Origin: Agathobaculum desmolans ATCC 43058
GTDB taxonomy: Bacteria; Bacillota; Clostridia; Oscillospirales; Butyricicoccaceae
DNA: 44,409 nt
Reading direction: 5' to 3'
NCBI RefSeq assembly: GCF_000701665.1
Contig: NZ_JNJN01000024.1
Coordinates: forward strand, 1-44,409
Positions within the stretch are counted from its first letter, which is position 1; the number at the start of each line of letters is the position of its first letter. The position numbers were made by a program, and so were the translations under genes. The notes beneath the pieces are model-generated. The model was not told where the DNA came from. It did no database searches and was given only the letters and a program-made list of their open reading frames with translations. Positions 1-8,700 of the stretch are shown here, in pieces.

Positions 1-186
1 CTCCTTGTTAAGGAAGTGATGGTATTCCCGAATGGTCATGCCTATTATGTCTGCCCCAGATGTGGCATAACGCTGGAACGCGAGTTCGTGGCCTACTGTG
101 ACCGCTGCGGCCAGCACTTAGGTTGGAGAGGTTACAAGAAAGCCAAAGTCGTTTATCCTGACAGCCGTAAAAAAGTACATACCTGA
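1..186 (+). CDS. Small zinc-ribbon protein (5' end at or beyond window edge)
   Basis: The frame is open from the first base to a TGA stop at 184-186, giving 61 visible codons. Two knuckles, CPRCG and CDRCG, lie 15 residues apart and supply the four cysteines of a zinc ribbon; a basic tail (GYKKAKVVYP, DSRKK) follows. An in-frame ATG at 19 sits 4 nt after AAGGA, so the gene could be a complete 55-residue protein, or the C-terminal end of a longer one. No catalytic domain is visible. Small zinc-ribbon proteins of this kind occur in accessory and conjugative regions of Clostridia (general knowledge), but nothing else here proves mobility. A strong terminator follows at once. Confidence 0.6.
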   Translation, partial: LLVKEVMVFPNGHAYYVCPRCGITLEREFVAYCDRCGQHLGWRGYKKAKVVYPDSRKKVHT

Positions 187-193
187 AACAGCA

Positions 194-230
194 CACAAGG
201 GTGGAGGCAAAACTCCACCCTTGTGCTTTT
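194..230 (+). terminator. Rho-independent terminator after the zinc-ribbon gene
   Basis: A perfect 13-bp stem (CACAAGGGTGGAG at 194-206 with its complement at 213-225) has a 6-nt loop and is followed by CTTTT. It starts 8 nt after the stop codon. Confidence 0.88.
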
Positions 231-297
231 CTGAATTTCTATTTGACGCTTACGTATGGTTGGATACAGAGCCATCCCTACGGAAAGATAAGCATAG

Positions 298-1209
298 TCA
301 GTTGGCCGTCATGTTGAGAAAATACGGATTTGTGGTTGAAACTGAAAACTTACCCACGTCCGAGGGAAAAAGAATGGATATAGCAGGCTTCATTGTTTTG
401 ACTAAATCGGATACGTCATCTCCTGACAGAAGTTTGCTCTCCTTTACATGTATTCCAGCTTCGTCACCGGTCAGCATGCGATGCAGCGAAATCCAGAACT
501 GTGCGCCAAATGCCTCTACGGTGTGCAAAACCACGGCTGAATCGTCCTTCATCCGTTCACCGAACAGCATGTTGGCAACGGCAGCAACAAAAGAACGCTC
601 TATTCCTGCAATCAGTGTGTTTGTTGCGCCTTCCCTTTCGCAAACCATCATTTGATACAGGACATTTCCATATGGAGAACCGCAGTACGTTTGATCAACG
701 ACATGTGTGTTGGTTTTGACATTAAGAGTAGCCGCAAACAGGGAGTCCAAGGTTTGTTCCAGAACGGAGATGTTTACATCCGGCTTTACAGGTGCTGCAT
801 GAACCCCCTTGCCGACGATTAGCATATCCGCTGTTGCAATGTGTTCAAGCAGCCAACCAATCCCATTGCCCAAGAAATCCCAAATATCATCCATGCTGCA
901 TGATCCGCTGTTCAGCATCTTTTGGTACTTTCCCATCTGAACGGATTGGAAGTCATCATGCTGCATCTCATGCAGCTCGTAGCCCTTAAACCCAATTTTT
1001 TTCATGTATGCTTCTTCTCGGGCAGCATGATAGTCAAAGTAACCATTTAAATAGTGCAGGCCTTCGCGCAGCACAAATATCTGTATTTTTTCATCATGTC
1101 CGCGAGAGCGCACCTTGTCATAAATCTGTGCGGCCACTGCGAAAAGTTTCTTGTGCTCTTCGTCAATTTCAGTTATGCCCGTGATATAGTTATCACTCCA
1201 TCGAATCAT
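298..1209 (-). CDS. Bacteriohemerythrin fused to a CheX-like domain
   Basis: 303 residues. Residues 1-135 are a bacteriohemerythrin four-helix domain whose diiron ligands can all be read: H19 (EEHKKLF), H61 and E65 (YHAAREEAYM), H80 and H84 (HEMQHDDF), and H123/D128 (HIATAD). Such domains bind O2 at a non-heme diiron centre. Residues from about 150 to 303 resemble the CheX/FliM-like fold (MVCEREG, ANMLFGERM, a long helix TVEAFGAQFWISLHRML), but the E-x2-N pair that CheX phosphatases use is not clear, so enzymatic activity is doubtful. No signal peptide or membrane segment is seen, so it is probably cytoplasmic. The start has GAGGAG 8-13 nt upstream. Hemerythrin is secure; the C-terminal assignment is inference from sequence texture. 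Confidence 0.82.
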   Translation of the reverse strand: MIRWSDNYITGITEIDEEHKKLFAVAAQIYDKVRSRGHDEKIQIFVLREGLHYLNGYFDYHAAREEAYMKKIGFKGYELHEMQHDDFQSVQMGKYQKMLNSGSCSMDDIWDFLGNGIGWLLEHIATADMLIVGKGVHAAPVKPDVNISVLEQTLDSLFAATLNVKTNTHVVDQTYCGSPYGNVLYQMMVCEREGATNTLIAGIERSFVAAVANMLFGERMKDDSAVVLHTVEAFGAQFWISLHRMLTGDEAGIHVKESKLLSGDDVSDLVKTMKPAISILFPSDVGKFSVSTTNPYFLNMTAN

Positions 1210-1312
1210 TTTTTTAGTTCTCCTCGAAATAATTTTGAAGTTTATAGTTATCGAAAATCATGGTTCGCTCATGCGCTTCCATGTGCACAAGGTGTTTTCG
1301 CGGGCCGCAGCC

Positions 1313-2491
1313 TCACTCTGCCAGACGGTAGATCTCGAGGATCGCTTCGCGGTCCAGCGGGGTGTAGCTTTTGACCGGGCCGTTGACCGTGCGCAGGGTA
1401 TTGTCCGCCAGTGCCTCGTAATCCGACGGGTGCAGCCCGAGCTGCTCCATGTGCACCGGCATGCCGATCTCTTCAAAAAAGCGCTTCATGGTCAGGATGC
1501 CTTCGCGGGCTGTCCGTTCGGGATGGGCAAAGTCCATTTCCACACCGAATACACGGTTGGCCAGCTGTGCAAAGCGCGGAATATCCTGCCGGTATTCATA
1601 CAGCGCCCAAGCAGGGAACAGCACGGACAGACCCGCACCGTGGGCGATCGCATCGCGGTAAGCGGACAGCTCATGCTCGAGTTTATGCACCGGGAACAGG
1701 CGGCCGCGTCCGCAGCCGGTGTAATCGTTATGCGATACACTGCCCGCCCACATGAGCGAGGCGCGCGCCTCATAGTCATTCGGGTCGGCAATGGCGCGGC
1801 GGCCTGCATCGCGCACGGCGATCAGCAGCCCCTCGGCCAGACGGTCGGTGATATCGGTTTCGCCGCCCTGCGGGGTCAGGTAGCGCTCAAGGGTGTGCAT
1901 CATAATATCCACGATGCCGCAGCCGGTTTGGAATTTGGAGACCGAAAAGGTGTTTTCCGGATTGAGGAAGCTGATGCGCGGCCGGTTGAGCTGGCTGGTG
2001 ATGCCGCGTTTTTCGTGGGTGTCCTCATTGGTCAGCACGCAGGAGTTGCTGGTTTCCGAGCCGGAGGCAGCCAGCGTCAGCACGGTGGCAATCGGCAGAA
2101 CACAGTCCGGAACGGCAGCGCCGCTGGCGAAATCCCATGGATCGCGGCCGGTGGCAGCGCCAAGGGCGATCGCCTTGGCGGAATCGATAACCGAGCCGCC
2201 GCCCACGGCCAGAATGCAGTCGATGCCCTCGCGGCGGCACAGCTCGATGCCGCGGCGCGCCATGGCAACCTTGGGGTTTGGCTCTACGCCGCCCAGTTCA
2301 ACAAAGGTAAGGCCGGCAGCCGACAGACTGCTTTCCACCCGGTCGAGCAGGCCGGATGCACGGGCACTGGCACCGCCGAAATGCACCAGTACGCGGTGCG
2401 CGCCCAGTTCTGTCAGTTTTGAACCGATTTGTTCTTCAATATTGCGGCCGAAAACAACTTCGGTCGAGGTATGGATGGAAAAGTTCAGCAT
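1313..2491 (-). CDS. Iron-containing alcohol dehydrogenase
   Basis: 392 residues, the usual length for group III (iron-dependent) alcohol dehydrogenases, NAD(P)H-dependent enzymes that interconvert aldehydes and alcohols such as butanal/butanol. The N-terminus NFSIHTSTEVVFG is typical. The nucleotide-binding GGGS is at 97-100, and the four metal ligands fit D195, H199 (DIMMH), H269 (HKLEHEL) and H284 (AHGAG). The chosen ATG gives the family start; an upstream in-frame TTG at 2554 would add 21 residues but does not match the family. The leader carries a strong promoter that overlaps the divergent one of the next gene. The physiological substrate cannot be told; BdhA/butanol dehydrogenase-like is the best guess. 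Confidence 0.9.
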   Translation of the reverse strand: MLNFSIHTSTEVVFGRNIEEQIGSKLTELGAHRVLVHFGGASARASGLLDRVESSLSAAGLTFVELGGVEPNPKVAMARRGIELCRREGIDCILAVGGGSVIDSAKAIALGAATGRDPWDFASGAAVPDCVLPIATVLTLAASGSETSNSCVLTNEDTHEKRGITSQLNRPRISFLNPENTFSVSKFQTGCGIVDIMMHTLERYLTPQGGETDITDRLAEGLLIAVRDAGRRAIADPNDYEARASLMWAGSVSHNDYTGCGRGRLFPVHKLEHELSAYRDAIAHGAGLSVLFPAWALYEYRQDIPRFAQLANRVFGVEMDFAHPERTAREGILTMKRFFEEIGMPVHMEQLGLHPSDYEALADNTLRTVNGPVKSYTPLDREAILEIYRLAE

Positions 2492-2582
2492 AGTGGTGAA
2501 CGCCTGCCCTTCTTCAGTAATCGTATGGTGGGATAGCTGTCTGTTACCGGCCAAAAACCGCCGGTTTGCATAATATAACTAT

Positions 2583-2611
2583 ATTATACCTGTGCCCTTG
2601 CCAAAAGTCAA
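2583..2611 (-). promoter_or_regulatory. Sigma-A promoter for the alcohol dehydrogenase
   Basis: Read on the minus strand: TTGACT (2606-2611), 17-nt spacer, TATAAT (2583-2588). It lies about 90 nt before the ATG. Its -35 box falls inside the spacer of the opposite promoter at 2598-2626. Confidence 0.75.
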
Positions 2612-2626
2612 AAACTTCGGTAAAAT
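2598..2626 (+). promoter_or_regulatory. Sigma-A promoter for the PF06541 gene
   Basis: TTGCCA (2598-2603), 17-nt spacer, TAAAAT (2621-2626). The predicted start is about 40 nt before the ATG at 2674. It is interleaved with the divergent promoter of the alcohol dehydrogenase. Confidence 0.65.
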
Positions 2627-2673
2627 AGAAACCACAGGGATGCAATGATGTAGGACAGAGGGGTTTTACTGCA

Positions 2674-3690
2674 ATGTATTATGCGTATTCCGTCTGGCAG
2701 TGGGTGTTGGTTTTTTACCTGTACTGCTTTTTGGGCTGGTGCTTTGAATCCACGGTGGTTTCGGTCAGCCAGCGCCGGTGGGTTAACCGCGGTTTTCTGC
2801 GCGGGCCGATGCTGCCGATCTACGGCTTTGGCGCAACGATTTTACTGCACATTGCCCTGCCGCTGCGAGCGCATCCGGTGGCATTGTTTTTGGCCAGTAT
2901 GGCTGCGGCAACGGTGTTCGAGTATCTGGTCGGTGTGTTGATGGAGACCCTGTTCAAGGTGAAATACTGGGATTATTCCACCCATCGGTTTCAGTTTCAA
3001 GGGCGCATCTGCCTGCAATCCTCCTTGTGCTGGGGGGCAATGGGTCTGCTGCTGACGCATTTTCTGCATCCGCCGCTGGAAAAGCTGGTGGTTGGGCTGC
3101 CGTTCTGGCTGCTGCTGGCGTTGGATGTGCTGCTGTCTGCCGCCTTCCTCAGCGATGTGGCGGTATCCGTGCGCACCGCACTTGATCTGGCGCGCGTGCT
3201 GGAAGAGCTGGATAAGCTGCGGGAGCAGGGCGCTGCGCTGCGGCAGCAGCTTTCCGAAACGGCAATGGTGCAGCTGACCAATCTGTCCTATCGGGTGGAT
3301 GAGGCGCGCGGCGAATGGTCTGAACGGGTGGACGAGGCGCGCGGGCAGCTTGCCGGCCGTATGGAGGAAGCCCGCGAAGAATTGGCTGACCGCTGGGACG
3401 ATGCATCCGAGCGCACCAAGGTGCAGCTGACCAATCTGTCCTATCGGGTGGATGAGGCGCGCAGTGAATGGACTGAACGCATGGATCATGCCTACGATCA
3501 GGTCACGGCAACCAAGGAGCAGCTTCTCGACCGTTTGGATGAGCTGCAGCGCCGCTTTGACGAGCGCGCGGACAGCCTGAGCCGCAGCCGCAAAAGCATG
3601 CTGCGCGGCAATCCGAGCGCACGCTCCAAACAGTATGATGATGTGCTGCAACGCCTGAAAAAGCATATGGATGCGCATAAGCGCGGCTGA
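2674..3690 (+). CDS. PF06541-type membrane protein with coiled-coil tail
   Basis: 338 residues. Residues 1-165 hold about five membrane segments and the signature of the family called putative ABC-transporter type IV (PF06541): FLGWCFES, NRGFLRGPMLPIYG, a VKYWDYS segment and a GRICLQSSLCWG segment. No ATP-binding partner is nearby, and the family's function is not established. Residues 165-330 are charged and heptad/undecad-like, predicted coiled coil in the cytoplasm. This tail contains a 51-residue tandem duplication: the 14 residues starting VQLTNLSYRV at 199 recur exactly at 250, and the DNA for them is identical over 42 nt. The RBS AGAGGGG lies 10 nt before the ATG. Probably monocistronic. 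Confidence 0.82.
   Translation: MYYAYSVWQWVLVFYLYCFLGWCFESTVVSVSQRRWVNRGFLRGPMLPIYGFGATILLHIALPLRAHPVALFLASMAAATVFEYLVGVLMETLFKVKYWDYSTHRFQFQGRICLQSSLCWGAMGLLLTHFLHPPLEKLVVGLPFWLLLALDVLLSAAFLSDVAVSVRTALDLARVLEELDKLREQGAALRQQLSETAMVQLTNLSYRVDEARGEWSERVDEARGQLAGRMEEAREELADRWDDASERTKVQLTNLSYRVDEARSEWTERMDHAYDQVTATKEQLLDRLDELQRRFDERADSLSRSRKSMLRGNPSARSKQYDDVLQRLKKHMDAHKRG
3268..3309 (+). repeat. 42-nt exact direct repeat, copy 1 (inside CDS)
   Basis: Identical over 42 nt to 3421-3462, exactly 153 nt (51 codons) apart and in frame; encodes the first VQLTNLSYRVDEAR block of the coiled-coil tail. Confidence 0.95.
3421..3462 (+). repeat. 42-nt exact direct repeat, copy 2 (inside CDS)
   Basis: Second copy of the repeat at 3268-3309. 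Flanking bases diverge on both sides, so the duplication has begun to drift outside this block. Confidence 0.95.
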
Positions 3691-3759
3691 AACTGCGCAA
3701 AATGCACAAAATGATGCAAAATGCCCGCGATATCCGCGTGCGTTTCGTCGGTTTTTTGC

Positions 3760-3789
3760 TTGCTAAAATGCGCGGTTTAGGTGTATATT
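3760..3789 (+). promoter_or_regulatory. Candidate promoter for nifS-nifU
   Basis: TTGCTA (3760-3765), 18-nt spacer, TATATT (3784-3789), about 85 nt before the nifS ATG. The boxes are imperfect but well spaced, and no terminator separates them from nifS. Confidence 0.45.
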
Positions 3790-3873
3790 AGTATTGTTCC
3801 CCAAAGCCCATCGGATGACTGGAATTTGGGTGCAGGATACAAGCAACCTTTTGAAGAGAAAGGCAGATATAAA

Positions 3874-5109
3874 ATGAAAAGATTTGTTTATGCGGACAAT
3901 GCGGCAACCACTCCGCTTTCCGAAACGGCGTTTGAGGCGATGAAGCCGTGGATGACCGAATATTTCGGCAACCCGTCTTCGCTGTACCGCATCGGCCGGG
4001 AGGCTAAAATGGCGCTGAATGAGGCGCGCACCACGGTCGGCAAGTGCCTGCATGCGGCAATGCCGGTTAACGAGGCGAATGATTACGCGCCGGGTGAGAT
4101 CATCTTTACCGGCGGCGGTTCGCAGGCGGATAACCTTGCGATCCGCGGCTTTATGCACGGCCCCACGGCGCGCGGCCGCAAGCACCTGATTACCTCGAAA
4201 ATCGAGCACCATGCGGTGCTGTATACCTGCGAGGCGCTGGAGAAGGAAGGTTTCCGCGTTACCTATCTGGATGTGGACGAGTACGGCCGCGTCGATCTGG
4301 AGCAGCTTAAGCGTGAACTGAGCGAGGATACCGCGCTTGTTTCCATCATGGCAGCCAACAACGAGATCGGCACGATCCAGCCGCTGCGTGAGATCGCTGC
4401 GCTGGCGCACGCGGTGGGCGCAAAGTTCCACACGGATGCGGTGCAGGCGGTCGGCCATATGCACATTGACGTACAGGAAATGGGAATTGACATGCTGTCG
4501 CTTTCCGCACATAAGTTCCGCGGCCCGCGCGGCACCGGTGTGCTGTATTTGAAAAAGGGCATCGCGCTCGAGCCGCTGGTATACGGCGGCGGACAGGAGC
4601 GCGGCCTGTGCTCGGGTACGGAGAATACCGCGGGCTGCATTGGTCTGGCAGCGGCGATGAAGGATGCCGTAGAAGGGCTGGACGAAAAGATGGGCTACGT
4701 GAAAAAGCTGACCGACCGTCTGGTTGCCGGCATCATGGAGCGTATCCCCTATACGCATTACACCGGCGATCCGGTGAACCGCCTGCCGGGTACGGCCTCG
4801 TTTGTATTCGAAGCGATCGAAGGTGAGGGTTTGATCCTGATGCTGGATAACATGGGCGTGTGCGGCTCGACCGGCTCGGCCTGCTCGACCGGCTCGCTCG
4901 ATCCCTCGCACGTGCTGATGGCAATCGGTCTGCCGCACGAGATCGCGCACGGTTCTCTGCGCCTGACGCTGGGCGAGCAGAATACCGAGGAGGATGTGGA
5001 TTATCTGATCGAAACCGTGGCTGATGTGGTTGCCACGCTGCGTTCGATGAGCCCGGTGTGGGAGAACGGCAAGCCCAACCTGACGGCGGCCTCCAACCTG
5101 CACGCATAA
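3874..5109 (+). CDS. nifS: Cysteine desulfurase, NifS/IscS type
   Basis: 411 residues; a PLP-dependent enzyme taking sulfur from L-cysteine as a persulfide and handing it to a scaffold. Visible: N-terminal YADNAATTPLS, PLP lysine K214 within SAHKFRGPRGTG, and the mobile-loop cysteine C337 in GSACSTGS followed by DPSHVL, as in NifS. The ATG at 3874 is chosen because the family starts just before the DNAATT motif; upstream in-frame codons do not match. The gene is 55 nt upstream of the nifU-like scaffold, so it most likely supplies sulfur for Fe-S clusters. A second paralogue at 14014 pairs with thiI instead. No IscR-type regulator is adjacent. Confidence 0.94.
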   Translation: MKRFVYADNAATTPLSETAFEAMKPWMTEYFGNPSSLYRIGREAKMALNEARTTVGKCLHAAMPVNEANDYAPGEIIFTGGGSQADNLAIRGFMHGPTARGRKHLITSKIEHHAVLYTCEALEKEGFRVTYLDVDEYGRVDLEQLKRELSEDTALVSIMAANNEIGTIQPLREIAALAHAVGAKFHTDAVQAVGHMHIDVQEMGIDMLSLSAHKFRGPRGTGVLYLKKGIALEPLVYGGGQERGLCSGTENTAGCIGLAAAMKDAVEGLDEKMGYVKKLTDRLVAGIMERIPYTHYTGDPVNRLPGTASFVFEAIEGEGLILMLDNMGVCGSTGSACSTGSLDPSHVLMAIGLPHEIAHGSLRLTLGEQNTEEDVDYLIETVADVVATLRSMSPVWENGKPNLTAASNLHA

Positions 5110-5164
5110 AGCCGGATTTTCCGTTTTCTATTTTTGATCTATACAGAGTAAGGAGCTTTTTATT

Positions 5165-5614
5165 ATGCAATACAGTGAAAAGGTGCTTGACCACTTCACC
5201 CATCCGCGCAATGTTGGCGAGATTGAAAATGCCAACGGCGTGGGCGAGGTCGGCAACGCTAAGTGCGGCGATATCATGAAGATCTACCTCAAGGTGTCGG
5301 ATGACGGTGTGATCGAGGATGTCAAGTTCAAAACCTTCGGCTGCGGCGCGGCGATTGCGACCAGCTCGATGGCGACCGAAATGGTCAAGGGCAAAACGCT
5401 TGAAGAGGCGCTCAAGCTGACCAACAAGGCGGTTGCAGAAGCATTGGACGGCCTGCCGCCGGTTAAGATGCACTGCTCGGTGCTGGCGGAAGAGGCGCTC
5501 CGCTCGGCGATCGCAGATTACTACAAGCGTCTGGGCAAGGACCCCACCGCGATCCTCGGCTGCGACATGGACTGCGCCGCCTGCCATCACGAGCACGACG
5601 GGCACGCGCATTAA
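5165..5614 (+). CDS. nifU: Fe-S cluster assembly scaffold NifU/IscU type
   Basis: 149 residues, an IscU-fold scaffold that assembles [2Fe-2S]/[4Fe-4S] clusters with the preceding desulfurase. Cluster ligands are visible: C34 and D36 (KCGD), C60 (FGCGAA) and H103/C104 (HCSV). The N-terminus YSEKVLDHFTHPRNVG is typical. The last 17 residues are unusual: C133, C137 and C140 in a CX3CX2C arrangement followed by a histidine-rich end with H141, H142, H144, H147 and H149, an apparent extra metal-binding tail. RBS AAGGAG lies 10 nt upstream. Forms a two-gene unit with nifS; hairpins follow before mfd. Confidence 0.93.
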   Translation: MQYSEKVLDHFTHPRNVGEIENANGVGEVGNAKCGDIMKIYLKVSDDGVIEDVKFKTFGCGAAIATSSMATEMVKGKTLEEALKLTNKAVAEALDGLPPVKMHCSVLAEEALRSAIADYYKRLGKDPTAILGCDMDCAACHHEHDGHAH

Positions 5615-5637
5615 GCGCCGTGCCATATGCATATCAT

Positions 5638-5663
5638 ATAGGGCAGATGAAAATCTGCCCTAT
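5638..5663 (+). terminator. Hairpin after nifU
   Basis: Perfect 11-bp stem (ATAGGGCAGAT at 5638-5648 with its complement at 5653-5663) and a GAAA tetraloop. It lacks a real T tract, so it may stabilise the 3' end as much as terminate. Confidence 0.55.
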
Positions 5664-5690
5664 TGGTATCTGTGTATCAAAATAATTGGA

Positions 5691-5715
5691 GGGCAGATCC
5701 TGTTCTGCCCCTTTT
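5691..5715 (+). terminator. Terminator between nifU and mfd
   Basis: GGGCAGA at 5691-5697 pairs with TCTGCCC at 5704-5710, followed by CTTTT. It shares GGGCAGAT with the previous hairpin. Confidence 0.65.
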
Positions 5716-5754
5716 GGCATTGTATCATCCGCTGGAGCGGTGGGAAGGTAAACC

Positions 5755-8700
5755 ATGACCGAAATAACTAAAAGTATAACTTATCTAAAAGAATACAAAC
5801 GGTTGAAACAAGCGCTCGAGCAGGGCAAAACGCCTGTGCTGGCGGTGGGTCTGTCGGCCATCCACAAGGCGCATCTGGCGGCGGCGCTTGGGCTGGATAC
5901 CGGCCGCCCTGTGCTGGTGCTGACCGATGACGACGCGGCGGCGGTGCGCTTTTCAGCCGATCTGCACGCCTTTGCGGAAAAAGAGGTGCTGACACTGCCG
6001 GCGCGCGAACTGGTTATGGCGGATGTGACCGGAGTGTCACGCGGTTATGAGCAGCGGCGGCTGGCGGCGCTCGAAGCCCTGCCTCGTATGCGGTTTGCGG
6101 TGGCATCCGTGCAGGCGGCGGCGCAGCGTACGCTGCCGCCCGAGGCATTGGCTGCGTCGGTGGTCACCCTTTCTGCCGGAGACACGGCGCCGCTGGAAGA
6201 GCTGACGCAAAAGCTGGTGCGCGCCGGATACGAGCGCTGCATTCAGGTGGAGGGCACGGGGCAGTTTTCCGTGCGCGGCGGCATTCTGGATGTATTCCCG
6301 CCGCAGGCGGCGCACCCGTACCGTATCGAGTTCTGGGATGACGAGATCGACTCGATCGCGTCGTTCGACGTTGGCAGCCAGCGGCGGTTGGAAAATACCG
6401 AAACGCTGCGCTGCCTGCCGTGCATGGAAACCCTGCCCCATCTGGCGCCGGGCGGCGCAAAGGGGTTGGCGAAAACCGTGCGCGGCCTGCTGAGTACCCG
6501 AAAAAAGAAGCATGCCGACCTTGCCGCGCATATCGAACGCGACGCAGAACGGCTGGAAGAGACCGGCACACTGCCTGCGGCGGATAAATACCTGCCGCTG
6601 GTTTATCCGAAGGCGGCGACCGCACTCGACTATCTGCCGGCGGATGCACTGGTGCTGATCGAGGACACGCCCCGTCTGCGGGATGCGGCGCGCGATTTCC
6701 ACAGCCGGATCGCGGACGATGTGACCGCATTGCTCGAGCGCGGCGAAATGCCGCCCGGGCTGGAGGGCTATGCGCTGGATTTTGCCGGTTTGTGCCGCCT
6801 TCCGCAGCCCATTGTGCGGCTGGACAGCTTTTTGAACAATGTTCCCGAGCTGGCGCCCGCGCATCTGGAAAACTTTGCGGCAAACCAGATGAACGCTTAC
6901 GGCGGCAATCTGGATATGGCGGCGGTGGATATTCGCGGCTACACCCAGCAGGGACGGGCGGTGGCCGTGGTGTGCGGCAGTGCGCTGCGCTGCCGGAATA
7001 TGCTGGACGCGCTGACCGATGCCGGTCTGCACGCGGAGATCAGCGATCTGCTGCCGCGCGGCGGGCAGGTTTCCGTGCTGGAAGGTACACTGTCCGCGGG
7101 GTTTGAGTATCCCGATCTCGGTCTGGTCGTCATCACGGAGGGACAGGTGCTGGCGCGCCGCAAAAAGGTGCAGCCGAAAAAATCCAGCCGTGACCGTGTC
7201 AAGTCCTATACCGATCTGACCCCCGGCGATCTGGTGGTGCATGAGCACCACGGCATCGGCCGGTTTATCGGCATGGAGCGCATGACGGTGGACGGCGCGG
7301 AGCGTGATTTTGTCAAAATCGCGTTTGCGGGAACGGATTTTCTGTATGTTCCTGCGACCTCGCTCGATCTGATCTCCAAATACATCGGCGGGGGAGAACC
7401 CGAAAAGGTGCGGCTGAACAAGCTCGGCGGCGCGGACTGGTCGCGCTCCAAGCAGCGGGCCAAGGCGGCCGCCAAGGAGCTGGCCGAGGGTCTCATCAAG
7501 CTGTATGCCGAGCGGGCCAAGGTAAAGGGGTACGCTTTCCCTGCGGATGATGCGTGGCAGCGTGAGTTTGAGGATGCCTTCCCCTATGAGGAGACCGACG
7601 ACCAGCTGCGCTGCATCGCGGAGATCAAAATGGATATGGAGTCTGACCGGCCGATGGACCGCCTGCTGTGCGGCGATGTGGGCTTCGGCAAAACCGAGGT
7701 TGCGCTGCGCGCCGTGATGAAGTGTGTGCTGGCGGGCAAGCAGGCGGCGATTTTGGTGCCGACCACCGTGCTGGCGCGGCAGCATTACCTGACCGCTTTG
7801 CAGCGGTTTCAGGGGCATCCGCTCAATATCGAGCTGCTGACCCGCTATAAAACCGGCTCGGAGCAGACCAAGATCCTGCAAAAGCTGGAGGCCGGTTCGG
7901 TCGATCTGGTGATCGGCACCCATAAGCTGTTTAATAAAAAAATCAAGTTTAAGGATCTCGGCCTGCTGGTGGTGGATGAGGAGCAGCGCTTCGGCGTTTC
8001 GCATAAGGAGACACTCAAGGAGTTAAGCAAGACTGTGGATGTGCTGACGCTGTCGGCAACCCCCATCCCGCGCACGCTGAATATGGCGCTGTCCGGTATT
8101 CGGGATATGTCCTCGATCGAGGAGCCGCCGCTCGACCGCCATCCGGTGCAGACCTTCGTGCTCGAACAGAACGACGGCGTGCTGCTCGACGCGATCCGGC
8201 GCGAGCTGGCGCGCGGCGGGCAGGTGTATTATCTGCACAACCGGGTGGAGAGCATTGAGCGCTGCGCCGCTCTGTGGCAGCAGCGCCTGCCTGACGCCCG
8301 TCTCGGCATTGTACACGGCAAAATGACGCAGAAGGAGATCGCCGCCGCCATGAACGCCATGGCTGAGGGCGAAATTGATATCCTGTTCTGCACGACCATC
8401 ATCGAAACCGGCATTGACATCCCGAACGCCAATACCCTCATCATCGAGAATGCGGACCACATGGGTCTGGCGCAGCTGCACCAGATCCGCGGACGCGTAG
8501 GGCGTTCGTCGCGCCATGCGTTTGCCTACCTGTGCTACCGGCGCGGCAAGGCGCTTTCCGAGATCGCGCAGAAGCGCCTGTCCGCCATCCGTGAATTTGC
8601 CGCATTTGGTTCGGGCTTTAAGATCGCCATGCGCGATCTGGAGATCCGCGGCGCGGGCAATGTGCTGGGGCCCGAGCAGTCCGGACATATGATGAGCGTG

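Noticed and set aside
6037-8004. Long open frame (655 codons) on the strand opposite mfd
   Set aside because: Shadow of a GC-rich gene: Mfd has all motifs on the plus strand, and the opposite frame gives a His/Gln/Arg-rich product without domains or an RBS.
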